Shown piece by piece: positions 1 through 11,040 of a DNA stretch of 64,000 nucleotides. A program made the translations under genes and the position numbers. The DNA is from Cunninghamia lanceolata. Taxonomy: Eukaryota > Streptophyta > Pinopsida > Cupressales > Cupressaceae. The stretch covers positions 124,001 to 188,000 of the forward strand of contig BSBN01001483.1 of the NCBI GenBank assembly GCA_027924645.1, written 5' to 3'. How positions within the stretch are numbered: the stretch's first letter is position 1; each line of letters starts with the position of its first letter. Below the pieces are notes generated by a model. It saw only the letters and a program-made list of their open reading frames with translations, made no database searches and was not told the origin of the DNA.

Positions 1-338
1 AATACTACCAAAATCAATAACAACATTGCAACATTTACCTTGGCATTTGCATGTAGTCCTGAAGAGTGACTTTCTTTGAGGTGGTTCCTTCTCCATGGGC
101 ACTTTGACCAAGGTTCTTCTCATTAATAAGGATTCTCCAACTTCTGGTTCTGCATTTTGTGATGGGGAATTAACACTTTCAACATCATCTCCACCTTATG
201 CAATCTGATTTCTCCTTTCACCTTTAAAAGAAGTAGACGACTGCTCCTCAGGGCATTGCCATGCTTGATGGCCTACAAATTTATTACATTTGTAGCGCTT
301 TCCAATGAATCCACTTGATCCTCCTCTATTGCCAAATC
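1..338 (-). pseudogene. Gypsy element A: gag C-terminus and protease start (partial)
   Basis: This is the downstream part of the gag-pol of element A, separated from its upstream part (41003-41948) by the insertion of element B. Reading the minus strand, the protein continues from an arginine/glycine-rich stretch into a zinc knuckle (KCNKF...GHQAWQC, about 255-300) whose second cysteine is replaced by phenylalanine. It then runs through a linker and reaches CCNVVIDFGSI at the window edge. That matches the protease motif IIIDSGST of element J, with the active-site serine changed to phenylalanine. A stop follows ...RNQIA near 196. Homology to J indicates a Ty3/Gypsy element with the same gene order. 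The rest of pol and the 3' LTR lie to the left of the window. The copy is inactive. Confidence 0.75.
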
Positions 339-1658
339 TATTGAAATTAGGGTAGACAACTGAGAGGGGGGGTGAATTAGTTGTCACAAAACTTTTATCT
401 TTTGCTGCATTTAATCTTCTTTACCACTTATTAACAGATTAATGATATAACCATGAAAGCATGAATCAACAACACATGAGCATAAACATAATCAATACAC
501 ATAACACTAGGATTTTTACGTGGAAACCCGGTTGAGGGAAAAGCCATGGTGGGGGTTAACCCACAAGATTTATTCTCTGTTAAAAGAATAGAAAAATGGG
601 AAGGCACTTGCCTTCGGGCTCACTACTCAAAGGAGGATCACTACCTACAAAAACATTCACATGATTAACACTGAAAGGTTGAATTGAGAAACAACATCTC
701 CATGCCAAGGTTCAGTTCCATTGAAGCACACAACACCTCTGCTCTGCCCCCACTCACTTCCTCACTACATCCGCATCTTCCCTCACATCCACACATTTCC
801 ATGACTTCACAACACTTATTTATACATGACATCAACTTTGGAATGAACATCAAAGTCAGCCTTACAATCATCTATCTGGAACATTCTCCAAGATAGGCAG
901 TACAAGCAATTACAATCACAAGACTTAAAATATTTCATGTGAACCATTACACTGTCAGCCAAACATAGTTGAGACTCAAATCTTCCTCGAACAACATGCC
1001 ATGCTCCATAGAACTCTTATATCATTCGTAACATGCACCGAGCATTTGGTTAGCCAAGACTGGAAAGAATAGCAACACCCAAGGAGAAATCTTCAACTAC
1101 GAGCTCAATCCTTAATGCAGACCACCAACACAATAGGCACACAATCTGGAAACCACCACAAGCACAATGAAATCAACAAGAACAACTGTACCACCTCAAA
1201 TCACCAGAATAACTTTCACCTTCATACAAGAACTTAAGAACATTGACTGTCATGATTGTCACACTAGAAAGATAACTTGCAGACCTCTAAACCATGAACC
1301 ACTTGAGTTGAGGATACACATCAACATCCCAAACATACTTCTAGAACTGTAGATCATAGTATTCCAATGTGGAGCAATCCAGACCAAATTCCTGTCACTC
1401 TGTTACCCCTGAACAACTGCAAAACCTGGTTCTACTTAGATGGACATAAATTCACCAATCCTCTCTGTGTACCTCTCAAATATTAACCAGAGCAACTTTA
1501 GACAAACCTCTATAAACTCTTTAATCCACAGACTCTAATCTTTGTCTCACTTGAAATGCGAAGCAATCTACTTTGCTGAATTGCACTATCTTGACTGTCT
1601 CTGACAAAGAGATATGTTGACATCAATGACAACACATCATATGCACATATTTGCAACA
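339..1658 (-). repeat. 3' LTR of Copia B
   Basis: 1320 bp, ending TTGCAACA on the plus strand next to a pyrimidine tract, which is the polypurine tract in sense. It aligns along its whole length with 39667-40997, with substitutions throughout, so the insertion is old. It contains the U5-end hairpin (356-384), the CTCACTG-type repeats (about 618-650), the conserved ACGTGGAAACCC box (about 515-545) and a TATA box. Confidence 0.92.
827..834 (-). promoter_or_regulatory. Probable TATA box of Copia B LTR
   Basis: In sense this is TATAAATA, about 490 bp from the U5 end. The same octamer lies at 40161-40168 in the partner LTR, and element L has it at 60431-60438, embedded each time in a GATGTC...TGTATAAATA context. 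Conservation between families supports a real promoter core. Confidence 0.6.
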
Positions 1659-1880
1659 ATCTCCCCTTTGTCATTGATGGAAACATATGATGTGAAAAAT
1701 TGATTCAACCATCAAGGCAAGGACTTCTCCCCCTTTCTCTTATCACACCTACAACCACTTTCTTCACTGCTCCCCCTTTCACCAGCAACTACTTCCAAGT
1801 TTTTTACATGACTTCTCTCCCCCTTTGACATCAATGGCAAAGGGTACATATTTGCAATCATCTCTCACCCTTTTTGTTTC
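1659..1880 (-). other. Polypurine tract array of Copia B
   Basis: The pyrimidine run at 1660-1669 next to the LTR is the plus-strand primer (sense AAAGGGGAGA). Three more similar tracts follow within 200 bp (near 1727, 1770 and 1818). The segment around 1818-1860 also resembles the LTR terminus itself (GACATCAATG...ATATTTGCAA). The spacer between pol and the LTR is otherwise noncoding. Confidence 0.65.
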
Positions 1881-2010
1881 TTAGACAAAACCAAATTGAA
1901 CTCTAGAATTAGCATACTGACTACTCCACCTGAGTAGCATCCCCTTAACACCAATCTAGATCACAAGATATGACTGTGAGCTCCACCGGACTAATGCACA
2001 CTAGTGCACC

Positions 2011-3463
2011 TTAGTTTTGAACAGGAGGGGTAATAACCCCTAGCTTCACTTTGAGATACTCAAAAGTATCCTTAGGTAGAGGCCTAGTGAAGATATCCAC
2101 AATCTGATCCTTAGAAGAAACAAACTCCAATTTGACTTCATTCTCACTTATCTTCTCTCTCAAAAAGTGAAACTTGATGGATATGTGCTTTGTCTTTGAA
2201 TGCAACACTGGATTCCTTGAGATGTTTATTGCACTTGAATTATCATAGAAGATCGTAATAGGCTCTTCAAACACAATTATGTTATCCTTCAACATTTGCT
2301 TCATCCACAAAGCTTGAGTACAATTACTTGTTGCTGCTATATACTCTGCCTCTGCAGTAGACAGAGATATTGCCTTCTACTTTTTGCTCAACCAAGAAAC
2401 CAATCTCTTTCCCAAGAAGAATGCACCACCACTAGTACTCTTCCTGTCATCCACATCTCCTACCCAATCAACATCTGTATATGCATGAATAGTGAAATCA
2501 TCATCCTTAGGATACCATAAGCCATAATTAGATGTTCCCTTTAGATATCTAAAAATTCTTTTGACTGCTACAACATGAGATTCTCTAGGATCAGCTTGAA
2601 ATCTAGCAACAAGGCCAACTGCATTCATACTATTAGGTCTGGTATGAGTTAGATAAAGTAGTCCTCTAATCATTGATCTATGCCTTAGGGGAATCATCAT
2701 CTTTACTCAACTTGCATCTAGTTATCATAGGAGCACTTACTGGATTTGAATCCTCCATTCTAAACCTTTTAAACAACTCTTTTACATACTTAGACTGAGA
2801 TATGAAAATGCCCTTATCTGACTGAATGATTTACAAACCCAAAAATAAATTCATTTCACCAAGCATGGACATCTCAAATTCACTTTGCATCTGATCAGCA
2901 AATTTTTTACACATGCTCTCATTTCCACCAAAGATGATATCATCAACAAATACCTCAACAATCAAGATGTGTTCATGATCAATTTTGAAATAAAGATTAC
3001 TATTAGCTGTGCCTTTGCTAAAACCTAACTTTAGTAGATACTTATCTAATCTTGCATACTAGGCTCTTGGGGCTTGTTTAAGTCCATACAATGCTTTCCT
3101 CAACCTATAGATCATATCTCCTTGATCAGACAACTGGAATCCTTCTAGTTGCTCAATGTAGACTTCTTCCAAATCTCCATTTAGGAATGTTGACTTGACA
3201 TCCATCTGGTAAAATTTGAAATCTTTGTAAGCAACAAAGGCAAGAAATAATTTGACTGCTTATATTCTTGCCACCGGAGCAAAAGTTTCTTCAAAATCAA
3301 TTCCCTCTACCTGAGAATATCCTTTGCACACCAATCTTGCTTTGTTTCTCACAACTTCACCATTTTCATTCAATTTATTCCGGAAGACCCATTTAGTTCT
3401 AATTACATTTTTGTTTTCAGGTCTAGGATCAAGATCCCAAGTATGATTCTTTTCAATTTGCAT
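2011..3463 (-). pseudogene. Copia B reverse transcriptase and RNase H
   Basis: C-terminal half of the Copia polyprotein. Reading leftwards from about 3463: the start of RT ([39 protein letters not shown]); then, across several breaks, the catalytic region with FVDD near 2950; then RNase H (YLKGTSNYGLWYP, AYTDVDWVGDVDDRKSTSG, ending LPKDTFEYLKVKLGV). Frames are broken by stops and indels near 2310-2377, 2700 and 3240, so no RT could be made. Element L has an intact-looking equivalent, which makes the domain assignment secure. The last segment stops at 2011, about 350 bp before the LTR. Confidence 0.85.
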
Positions 3464-4081
3464 TAATTATTCTTATATTGCTTTTACCCAACTTTCATCA
3501 TTACAAGCTTCATTCACTGATTTTGGTTCAATCTTTGAAATCAAACAATACTCTTCTTGTTCTTCAGCAAATTTTCTTCTAGTTTGAACACCTTTATTTC
3601 TATCTCCTATAATTTGATCTTCAAAATGATTCAACCTTACATACCTCAAAGTTTTGGGATTTTCTTAAACTTCTAATTCTTAAACTTGTTCCTCAACATT
3701 TGCACTAGCTTCTTGAGTCACTGGATTCTCCGGAGCAATCTGAATCTGAGTCTGAGTTTGAACTTGCTTTCCTTGGTTTAGACATTCATTTTGATCATCT
3801 GATTCATATCCACAAGACTTGGAAGATCTCTCATTGCTTTCATCAACCTTGACATTAGCACTTTCAACAATCTTTTTCAATCTCTTGTTAAAGCACCGGT
3901 ATGCCTTGCTTTGATTAGAATAACCCAGAAATATCCCTTCATCACATCTTACATCAAACTTGCCTAAATCTTCATCTCTTTTGATATAGCATTTACTACC
4001 GAAAACTCTGAAGTATTTCACACTAGGAGCATTACCAAACCACAGTTCATAAGGTGTTTTACCAGTATTACCTTTGATCTG
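3464..4081 (-). pseudogene. Copia B integrase C-terminal part and linker to RT
   Basis: Contains the conserved Copia stretch KYFRVFGSKCYIKRDEDLGKFD followed by GIFLGYSNQSKAYRCFNKR, which lies after the integrase core in Copia elements, and then a serine/glutamine-rich linker. At 4081 the frame is cut by element C; upstream integrase sequence resumes at 22409. Element L (63274-63640) has the homologous uninterrupted stretch. Confidence 0.85.
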
Positions 4082-5132
4082 TGAAAGGAAGCTAGGTGTG
4101 TTGAAATCACTTCCTACACTAATCTAATGAGGAGAGGGATATGCAAATTCAAATTAATCCTTACAACTATAGCAACATAGAACATCTAACAGAGATATTG
4201 CAGTAATACACATGAACTAGAAAGAAGATAGAAGAAGAGAGACAAAGATTTACAGTGGGGAAAACCCTTATCGAGTGAAAAACCCCACTCAGAAACCTGC
4301 ACAATGTATTAACAAATTTGAAAGTTGTTTACAATACACTTGCAATGTAAGCTTCAATGGTCTTCAACACTCATGTCTGGAGTCAATCCAGTAGCATAAC
4401 AGTACCTGTAAACCTGTGATTACAACTCCACCTCCAAGCACCTGTTTATATAGAATATACAAGGCAATATTGGACCTATCTTGGAATGGGTGTCCAAGTT
4501 GGCCTCATGGCCCAAAACCCACACCTAAGGACACTTGGTCAACATTGTAGAATGTTCCTAACACTTGTCCACAGCTTCCATCCCAAAGAAGTCACCTATT
4601 TCCAAAATGAGCTATGACAGATGCTCTTACGACACTTACGACCGTCATAGAATCTGTCATAGTGGTTACAACTTACATTTGTAAGAGAATCTATCATACA
4701 CAGGCTATAAATAGCATATTCTCTTACAACATGTCATAGTCCACCTTGGGGTGCCCAAATATGCCTTTTTTCAAAGATGCTTCATGACACATGTCTTCAC
4801 CTATCTTACAAGCTTCTATTTCTGACTCTTACATGTCATAATTCTGTCATAGGATTCGTCATAACCGTTTCGGTCAAACATTCCCTTACACAACATGAAA
4901 GATGTCGATACATGGAAAAATGCTCCTACTAGAAAGTGGGACGCCTATCTCCTCATGTGAGGACAAAATTACAAGTTGTCATATTCCATGTAGGATGACA
5001 CATCACTGTGCCACATCCCACAATGTGACAATATGGAATTTACAATTATTTACAACATAGGCAATGAATTAATAAATACAAACATAAGTAATGCAAGGAA
5101 TTACCAAGGTTGAGACACCTTAATTCCCAACA
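4082..5132 (-). repeat. 3' LTR of Copia C
   Basis: 1051 bp, TGAAAGGAAG...TTCCCAACA on the plus strand. It includes a TATA candidate at 4445-4452 (sense TATATAAA) and a GTGGGGAAAACCC box near 4255. The rest aligns with 21409-22408. It contains repeated CTTAC/GTAAG and TGTCATA words between about 4615 and 4880 that can pair with each other. Confidence 0.9.
4445..4452 (-). promoter_or_regulatory. Probable TATA box of Copia C LTR
   Basis: Sense TATATAAA in the context CTATATAAACAGGTGC. It is conserved in the partner LTR at 21720-21727 although the two copies have drifted elsewhere. Confidence 0.55.
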
Positions 5133-5336
5133 TTCTCTCACTTGTCGAACACCTTGTAAGAGCCAATAGACTAACAGGATTTAACTGCTATAGACCGAGA
5201 GGCCGATAGACTCTGAACACCATCTGAACTTCTCTGTGCCCACTAGTTTCATCAATGCATCTACAACATTCTTGAAAGTATCTACCTTCTCCAAATTTAC
5301 CTTTCCATCCTCAACCATGTCTCACATGAAGTGAAA

Positions 5337-6059
5337 CTAAACATCAATGTGCTTTGTTCTAGCATGGAAAGTTGGATTCTTTACAAGGCAAATTACACTC
5401 TGACTATCACAACTGATTATAATTTGACCTGTATCAACATCAATATCTGAACACAATCTCTTAAGCCAAATGGATTCCTTACAAGCATGATTTTCTACCA
5501 TATACTCATCTTCTATTGTGGACAAAGCAACTGCAGGTTGTCGCTTACTCATCCAACTAATAGCACCACCAAAAAGTGTAAACACATAAGCACTGGTGGA
5601 TCTTCTGCTGTCAATGTCACCTGCCCAATCTGAATCCACAAATCCATGAGTATTAACAGAATGTGGAGGTCCTGTAACATTACCATGATAGCATATGGAA
5701 TACTCAAAAGTACCCCTCAAATATTTGAACACTTGCTTAACTACATCCCAATGAACCCGTCCAGGATTAGCCATAAATTGACTAAGGACTCCCACTGCTT
5801 GGGCAATGTCTAGTCTTGTGCAGACCATAGCATACATCAAACTGCCAACATCACTAGCATAAGGTACTTTGCTCATGTCCTCCACCTCACTAGGAGATTT
5901 TGGACAATCCTCAATAGACAACTTTGTCCCCAAAGAAACAAGAACACACAATGGTCTACAATCTACCATGTTGAACCTGTCCAACACGGTCTTCACATAC
6001 TTACTCTGGCTTAACCAAAGTTTTCTATTGGTTATGTCTCTTTTGATTTCCATTTAGAG
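5337..6059 (-). pseudogene. Copia C RNase H
   Basis: A 238-residue open frame (5337-6053). It begins in the last part of RT (EIKRDITNRKLWLSQSKYV) and then has the RNase H signatures KYLRGTFEYSICYHG, VDSDWAGDIDSRRSTSAYVF, GGAISWMSKRQPAVALSTIEDEYM and IIISCDSQSVICLVKNPTFHARTKHIDV. The usual E in STTEAEY is retained as EDEY. Its end is about 200 bp from the 3' LTR. Confidence 0.85.
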
Positions 6060-6849
6060 AATGTACCTGGCTGCCCCTAAATCTTTCATTTCAAACTGTA
6101 ATGACTACTGAGATTTAAAATCAGAAATCATATTCTTACCCTTCCCAATGAGCAACATATCATCAACATACAGTGCAACAATGAGAATACGATCACCATC
6201 AAACTTATAATACACATAGTGATCTAATTTTGATCTCACAAATCTAATTGACAACACAAAGGCATCAAACTTCAAGTGCCATCTCCTAGGGGATTGCTTC
6301 AAACCATACAAAGACTTCTTAAGTTTGCAAACCAAATTTTCTTTACCTTTCACCATGTAATGCTCTGGCTGTGACATGTAGATTTCTTCCTCCAAATCAC
6401 CATGAAGGAAAGTTGTCTTCACATCCATCTATTCTACTTCTAAATCATAAGCTGCTACAAGAGACAACATGAATCAAATGGATGTCATCTTTGCAACGAG
6501 AGAGAAGATCTCACCATAATCTATACCCTCCACTTGTGAATACCCCTTCACAACCAATATGGCCTTATATTTCTCAACACTGCCATCTACACCAAATTTC
6601 TTCTTGAACAACCATTTTCATCCAACAAGTTTCTGTCCAGGAGGCAAAGGCACAAAGTCCCAAGTTTGATTCTTTTCCAAAGAAGCCATTTCATCCTCCA
6701 TGGCCTCCTTCCAGGAACCTGCATCTTTCATGTCCATAGCCTCTGAGAGAGTTCTAGGTTCATCACTGTTAGTAAGCAAAGCAAAAGCACAACTAGAATC
6801 AAACAATGTAAAACCAAACCTTTTAGGTTGCTTTCTTATCTGTGTAGAC
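6060..6849 (-). pseudogene. Copia C reverse transcriptase
   Basis: Two open segments. 6618-6806 has the pre-RT region (SEAMDMKDAGSWKEAMEDEM). 6105-6428 has MDVKTTFLHGDLEEEIYMSQPE, KLKKSLYGLKQSPRRW and the catalytic ALYVDDMLLIG. Stops and frame changes between them (about 6430-6610 and 6054-6104) break the gene. Confidence 0.85.
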
Positions 6850-7969
6850 CTCCTTAAGAGCTGAGGTTGAGGTTCAACTTCTTCATCTGAGCTTTCAGAG
6901 CTACTAGAGCTCTCCTCATCATCAGGTCCAACATTGTCTTTCTGTTCAGTCTTCTCAGGGGTAGGAGGAAACTGAACAACATCCCCTTCTTTTCTTTTTC
7001 TTTTGGTTGTAAAATAGTGGAAGAAGGTGTAAGCTCTCTGAAGATGATACTTCTTCTATACAACACTTTTTCAGCCATAGGATCCCAAAGCTTGTATCCT
7101 TTCACACCGACACCATGGCCAATCAAGATACACTTAACAGCCTTGTTCTCCAGTTTTAACTGCTTCTCCCTAGGCACATGTGCATATGCCTCACAACAAA
7201 AAACATGAAGATGCCTTAATGAAGGATTTCTACCAGACCACACCTCCACGGGTGTCTTTCCAACAAGAGCTAATGTAGGAGATCTATTTACAAGATAGCA
7301 AGCAGTGGCAACGGCTTTAGCTCAAAATTTTTGTTCTAGGCCAGCTCCACTGAGCATACTCCTAGCCTTCTCCATCAGTGTCCTATTCATCCTCTCTACA
7401 ACTCCATTTTGCTGCGAGGTGTATGGAGTTGTCTTATGTCTTTCAATCCCAAGTTTCTTGCAATATTCATCGAATTCTGTAGAACAGAACTCACCACTGT
7501 TGTCAGTTCTCAAACACTTAATCTTTTTTCCAGTCTAATTTTTAGCAAAGGCCTTAAACTCCTTAAACTTATTGTAGAATTCAGATTTGCTTTTGAGAAA
7601 ATAAATCCATGTCCTTCTATTGTAGTCATCTATGAAAGATACAAAATATATAGATTTTGATAATGAAGGAACATTAACATGAGCAAATACATCAGAATGA
7701 ACAAGGTCCAACACACTAGAAGACTTTTGAGAACTTGAATAAAACTAAACACGGTTTTGTTTCCCATATATGCAATGTTCGCAAAAGTCAAACTCAAGAT
7801 TACAATCATCTAACCCCTCAACGAGGTTTTTATTTTTTAGGGTATGCAGATCCTTCTCACCAATGTGGCCAAATCTCTTATGCCATAACATTGTCTTTTC
7901 AGCAAGAAGTTTAACTTCCAAGGCATGATTAGAAACATTAGAACTAGAAACAATAGATCTCTTAACTGC
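6850..7969 (-). pseudogene. Copia C integrase
   Basis: Contains RTDNSGEFCSTEFDEYCKKLGIERH and TSQQNGVVERMNRTLMEKARSML (7322-7513), with the second catalytic D and the E of the DDE triad. It is followed by SGRNPSLRHLHVFCCEAYAHVP and GHGVGVKGYKLWDP (6854-7249). The N-terminal zinc region near 7840-7969 is frameshifted. Confidence 0.82.
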
Positions 7970-8454
7970 TCATTCAGATGGTGGGGATAAAGTGATTGCT
8001 GCCCTCTTCCTTGAATCAGAAGAACTATTGCATTGTGAAATGCATGCCTCCAGCTGAAATAGAGTACCTCTCCTAGTACCCTTAGCAAGCACCGTAGCTC
8101 CTCTAGTCATCTTGCATCTTTCTTTTGAAAAGACAACCTGCACACCTGCATCATTCAAACTACTTACAGAAAGCAGGTTCCATGCTAAGCCTGGGATATG
8201 CATAACCCCATAGATCCCCTTCATTTGACCATCAAGGAATCGAATAGAGACTCTTCCATGACCAACAATCTTCAGATGAGAGTTATCACCCAAGTACACC
8301 TTTCCATCATCGAACTCCTCATACTTAGTAAACTAGTCTTGATGCAAGGTCAAATGGAATGATGCACTAGAGTCAATCAGCCACACATCATCAGATGCAT
8401 GGGTTGCCAGGGCTACGATGAAAGCATTATCATCATCTTGTGATTTGTCAAAAT
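7970..8454 (-). pseudogene. Copia C protease and pre-integrase region
   Basis: Reads WLIDSSASFHLT at about 8355-8390, where a Copia protease should have DSGAS; the glycine is serine, a GGT-to-AGT type change. A 109-residue open frame (7970-8299) follows, with YLGDNSHLKIVGHGRV, GVMHIPGLAWNLLSVSSL and GTLFQLEA. A stop near 8330 separates the two. Confidence 0.82.
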
Positions 8455-9232
8455 CTAAATCTGGGGCCTTCTTCTTCTTTTTCTTTTCTTCTTTGCATTC
8501 CTTTCAGAAATGCCCAGATTTACCACAGTTCCAATAGATAGCCTTGGACTTTCCAGGAGATTTGGATCTCCCACAGGATTTGGATCTACCCTTCTCAGCT
8601 TTCTTGTCCTTCTTTTTCCTTTCTCCTTGGGTCTTCCATGAACTGCAAGAGCCTCTTTGGCTGCATTAGAAGACTTTCTCTGCGTCTCTTCGGATAACAA
8701 TGAAGAAACCACTTCATCCATTTTGAATGTGGATGTGGTGCTTCCAATAGCCATGACAAGGTGATCCCACAAGTCCGGTAAAGAACAAAGCAGGGTCATA
8801 CACTGATCCTCCTCCTCCATTTTCACACCAATAGATGTTAATTGTGCAACCAGCATGTTAAAAGCATTCATATGTTTAGCAACGGATCCTCCATCCTCCA
8901 TTCAAAGAGAATACAACTTCTTTCCTAGAAAAAGTTTTATTAACCAGGGATTTGGCTTGATACACATCTCCCAACTTATTCTAAAGTAAGGTTGTAGTTT
9001 TCTCCTCATGGACATTTAACAAGATATAAACAACAAGACTAAGTCTTATGAGACCCTTAGCCTTCCGATCCTTGAGATCCCAATCATCTTGTGACATTAC
9101 AGCTAGTTTAGTTCCATTAACACTTTGCCAAAGGTCTTGGTCAACAAGCATGTCTTCCATCTTGAACTTCCATAGCTTGAAATTAGTGCCATTGAATTTC
9201 TCCACTTCAAATCTTCCGGATGAACTTGCCAT
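8455..9232 (-). pseudogene. Copia C gag
   Basis: Starts at ATG 9232 (MASSSGRFEVEKFNGTNFKL), the typical start of this gag family, rather than at the longer upstream Met at 9277. Next come KFKMEDMLVDQDLWQSV and LIRLSL, and after a break near 8905-8980, SVAKHMNAFNMLVAQLTSIG. A zinc knuckle WNCGKSGHF-stop-KEC near 8500 has lost its first cysteine (tyrosine) and contains a TGA where arginine is expected. A frameshift puts it outside the long open frame 8455-8901. Confidence 0.82.
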
Positions 9233-9334
9233 CTCCTTACTGCAATAGAATTCAGAATACTTTGCATAGACTCCCACTCAACTTAAGATCAGCTCAAAAA
9301 ACTCCTACCCAATAGCTAAGACCAAAACTGGCCA

Positions 9335-9347
9335 GGCTCTGATACCA
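9335..9347 (-). other. Primer binding site of Copia C
   Basis: Sense TGGTATCAGAGCC, two bases from the LTR end at 9350; initiator tRNA-Met type. Confidence 0.88.
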
Positions 9348-9349
9348 AC

Positions 9350-9404
9350 TGAAAGGAAGTTAGGTGTGCGGAAATCACTTCCTACACTAATCTAATGAGG
9401 AGAG
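9350..9404 (-). repeat. 5' LTR of Copia C, U5 tip (split by D)
   Basis: The first 55 bases of the LTR (plus-strand order), matching 4082-4136. They end in GAGAG, where element D was inserted. The remainder resumes at 21409. Confidence 0.9.
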
Positions 9405-10717
9405 TGTTGACTTTTTCCCAGACTGGATGCTTATTCCCAGATTTCCCTACAAGGTAGCCATCAGTGATCAACAGGATCTCTGGGCCAGGGGCCAACAGTG
9501 TAGGAGATAGACTCTATATTTTATCTCCTCTTCTTCTTCAGGCTCTACAAGACCTAGGGGGGTATTCCCTACTCAACATCCATGAGGATATGCATACAAG
9601 GCTGGGATGCTGACAGAAAGCAAATAAGTCCTCCTGTAAGTAGACCAAAACTGAAAGATAAGAGCAAAGGGGCTAGCTTTGGGCCTATTTGCAGTTGTAG
9701 ACAGAGGACTGAGGATCCTAAAACTAATTCTAATGTCCTAAAGATTGTTTTAGATTTAGATTTTGACTTTAAGTTTGGATGCAAAGCTGGACATGGTTGT
9801 AACACAAACACAAAGCAAGATTGGTGCCTATCCAGGGCCTGGAGTCAGCAGACATACACCTGTGAATGATCAGCATGAACAACTAAAACTGGATTTCAGG
9901 GGGATATATGTGATACCTGCCTTACAGATATCTCCCAATACAGAGTGTTAAGTTATCTCTACTTATGGCATCCCTACTGCAGTATACCCTTCCCAATGTT
10001 CAACCTGAAAACAGTTTAATCTACCCCTTGAGCAGAAGTTAAAAGATCAGACTTTCAACATAGGAATTCTATGCTCTAGAATCTAAACATTACCCAAATA
10101 TCCAGATTCAGAAGAAGAATACATGCAATACTGGAGACAGAATTAACAAAACACATGCTAAGATAGCATTTCTCATATAAGATTAATCATGAAATCAGTG
10201 GGTTCATGCCAAAACATACAACAAGAGATACATAGACTCACAGGTTTAGATGTACAGAGCAACCAGATCAGCTTGTTTTGAATTACAGAGCCAAAAATCT
10301 TCAACTTTCAACAACCAACAATGAGTAACACTTCCTGCTTATAACAGCCAGGTAGTGTACCACAGCAATTAATTACATGGTTGACCAAAAAATCCTGCCA
10401 GATACACAGTATCAGAAAAATGGCGCTCAACGCATTACCAGATTGGCGCCCAAACATGAATGCAGTAGGTAGGGGAGGAGACAGGAAGAAATCTCGAGCC
10501 TTGCGCCGCCGCCTAGGGATCCAGATCTTCAATCGGGTACCAGATCCGTCCATACCTCTGCAACCTTCGCCATTACTGGCGCACCAACCCGCGGCCTTGG
10601 GAAAAAACATCTAACAGTCGATCGCAACCATTTCCTGCCAAGATACATCGTCATGATATTTGAAAATATGCAGGATAACAATTATCCCACATGCACCCCG
10701 CGGCGACCTTTTCAACA

Positions 10718-10726
10718 CTTTATATA
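10718..10726 (-). promoter_or_regulatory. Probable TATA box of element D LTR
   Basis: Sense TATATAAAG, identical in the other LTR at 20126-20134. The TGACGTCA cluster lies 115-320 bp upstream in sense, a normal promoter layout. Confidence 0.6.
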
Positions 10727-10839
10727 CTAGGCCACGAGCATATATGATGTCGGTGCTTTTGCTCCTGACGACACTAGTATAAGACTTCATCATCATTATC
10801 CTTCAACAGCATGATATCCTGTCGCTTGAAATATCACCC

Positions 10840-11040
10840 TGACGTCAGCATCACCCTGTAATATAACCTGCATGATAATCGCCTTCATCGGCACAACCTG
10901 ATCCATCGGAGGAAGATCCTCCTGCTTAGCCGATACCAAAAGTCTGGCCGATGAACATCCTGATGACGTCATCGTCATATCCTGCTGACATCATCAGCAT
11001 ATCTGCCTACTGCGCACCTCCTCATATCCGGATGACGTCA
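10840..11040 (-). promoter_or_regulatory. Cluster of TGACGTCA palindromes in U3 of D
   Basis: Three perfect TGACGTCA sites at 10840-10847, 10964-10971 and 11033-11040. This octamer is the classic full-site for bZIP factors. They sit upstream of the TATA box in sense and are kept in both LTRs, with a fourth in the 5' LTR. Binding is an inference. Confidence 0.5.

Noticed and set aside
2296..2520. Plus-strand frame near the RNase H of element B
   Set aside because: Antisense shadow of RNase H segments (2011-2310, 2377-2700).
9582..9869. 95-codon frame repeated at 18990-19277
   Set aside because: It lies in both LTRs of D, overlaps a minus-strand frame, and has no recognisable domain. Conservation simply reflects LTR identity.
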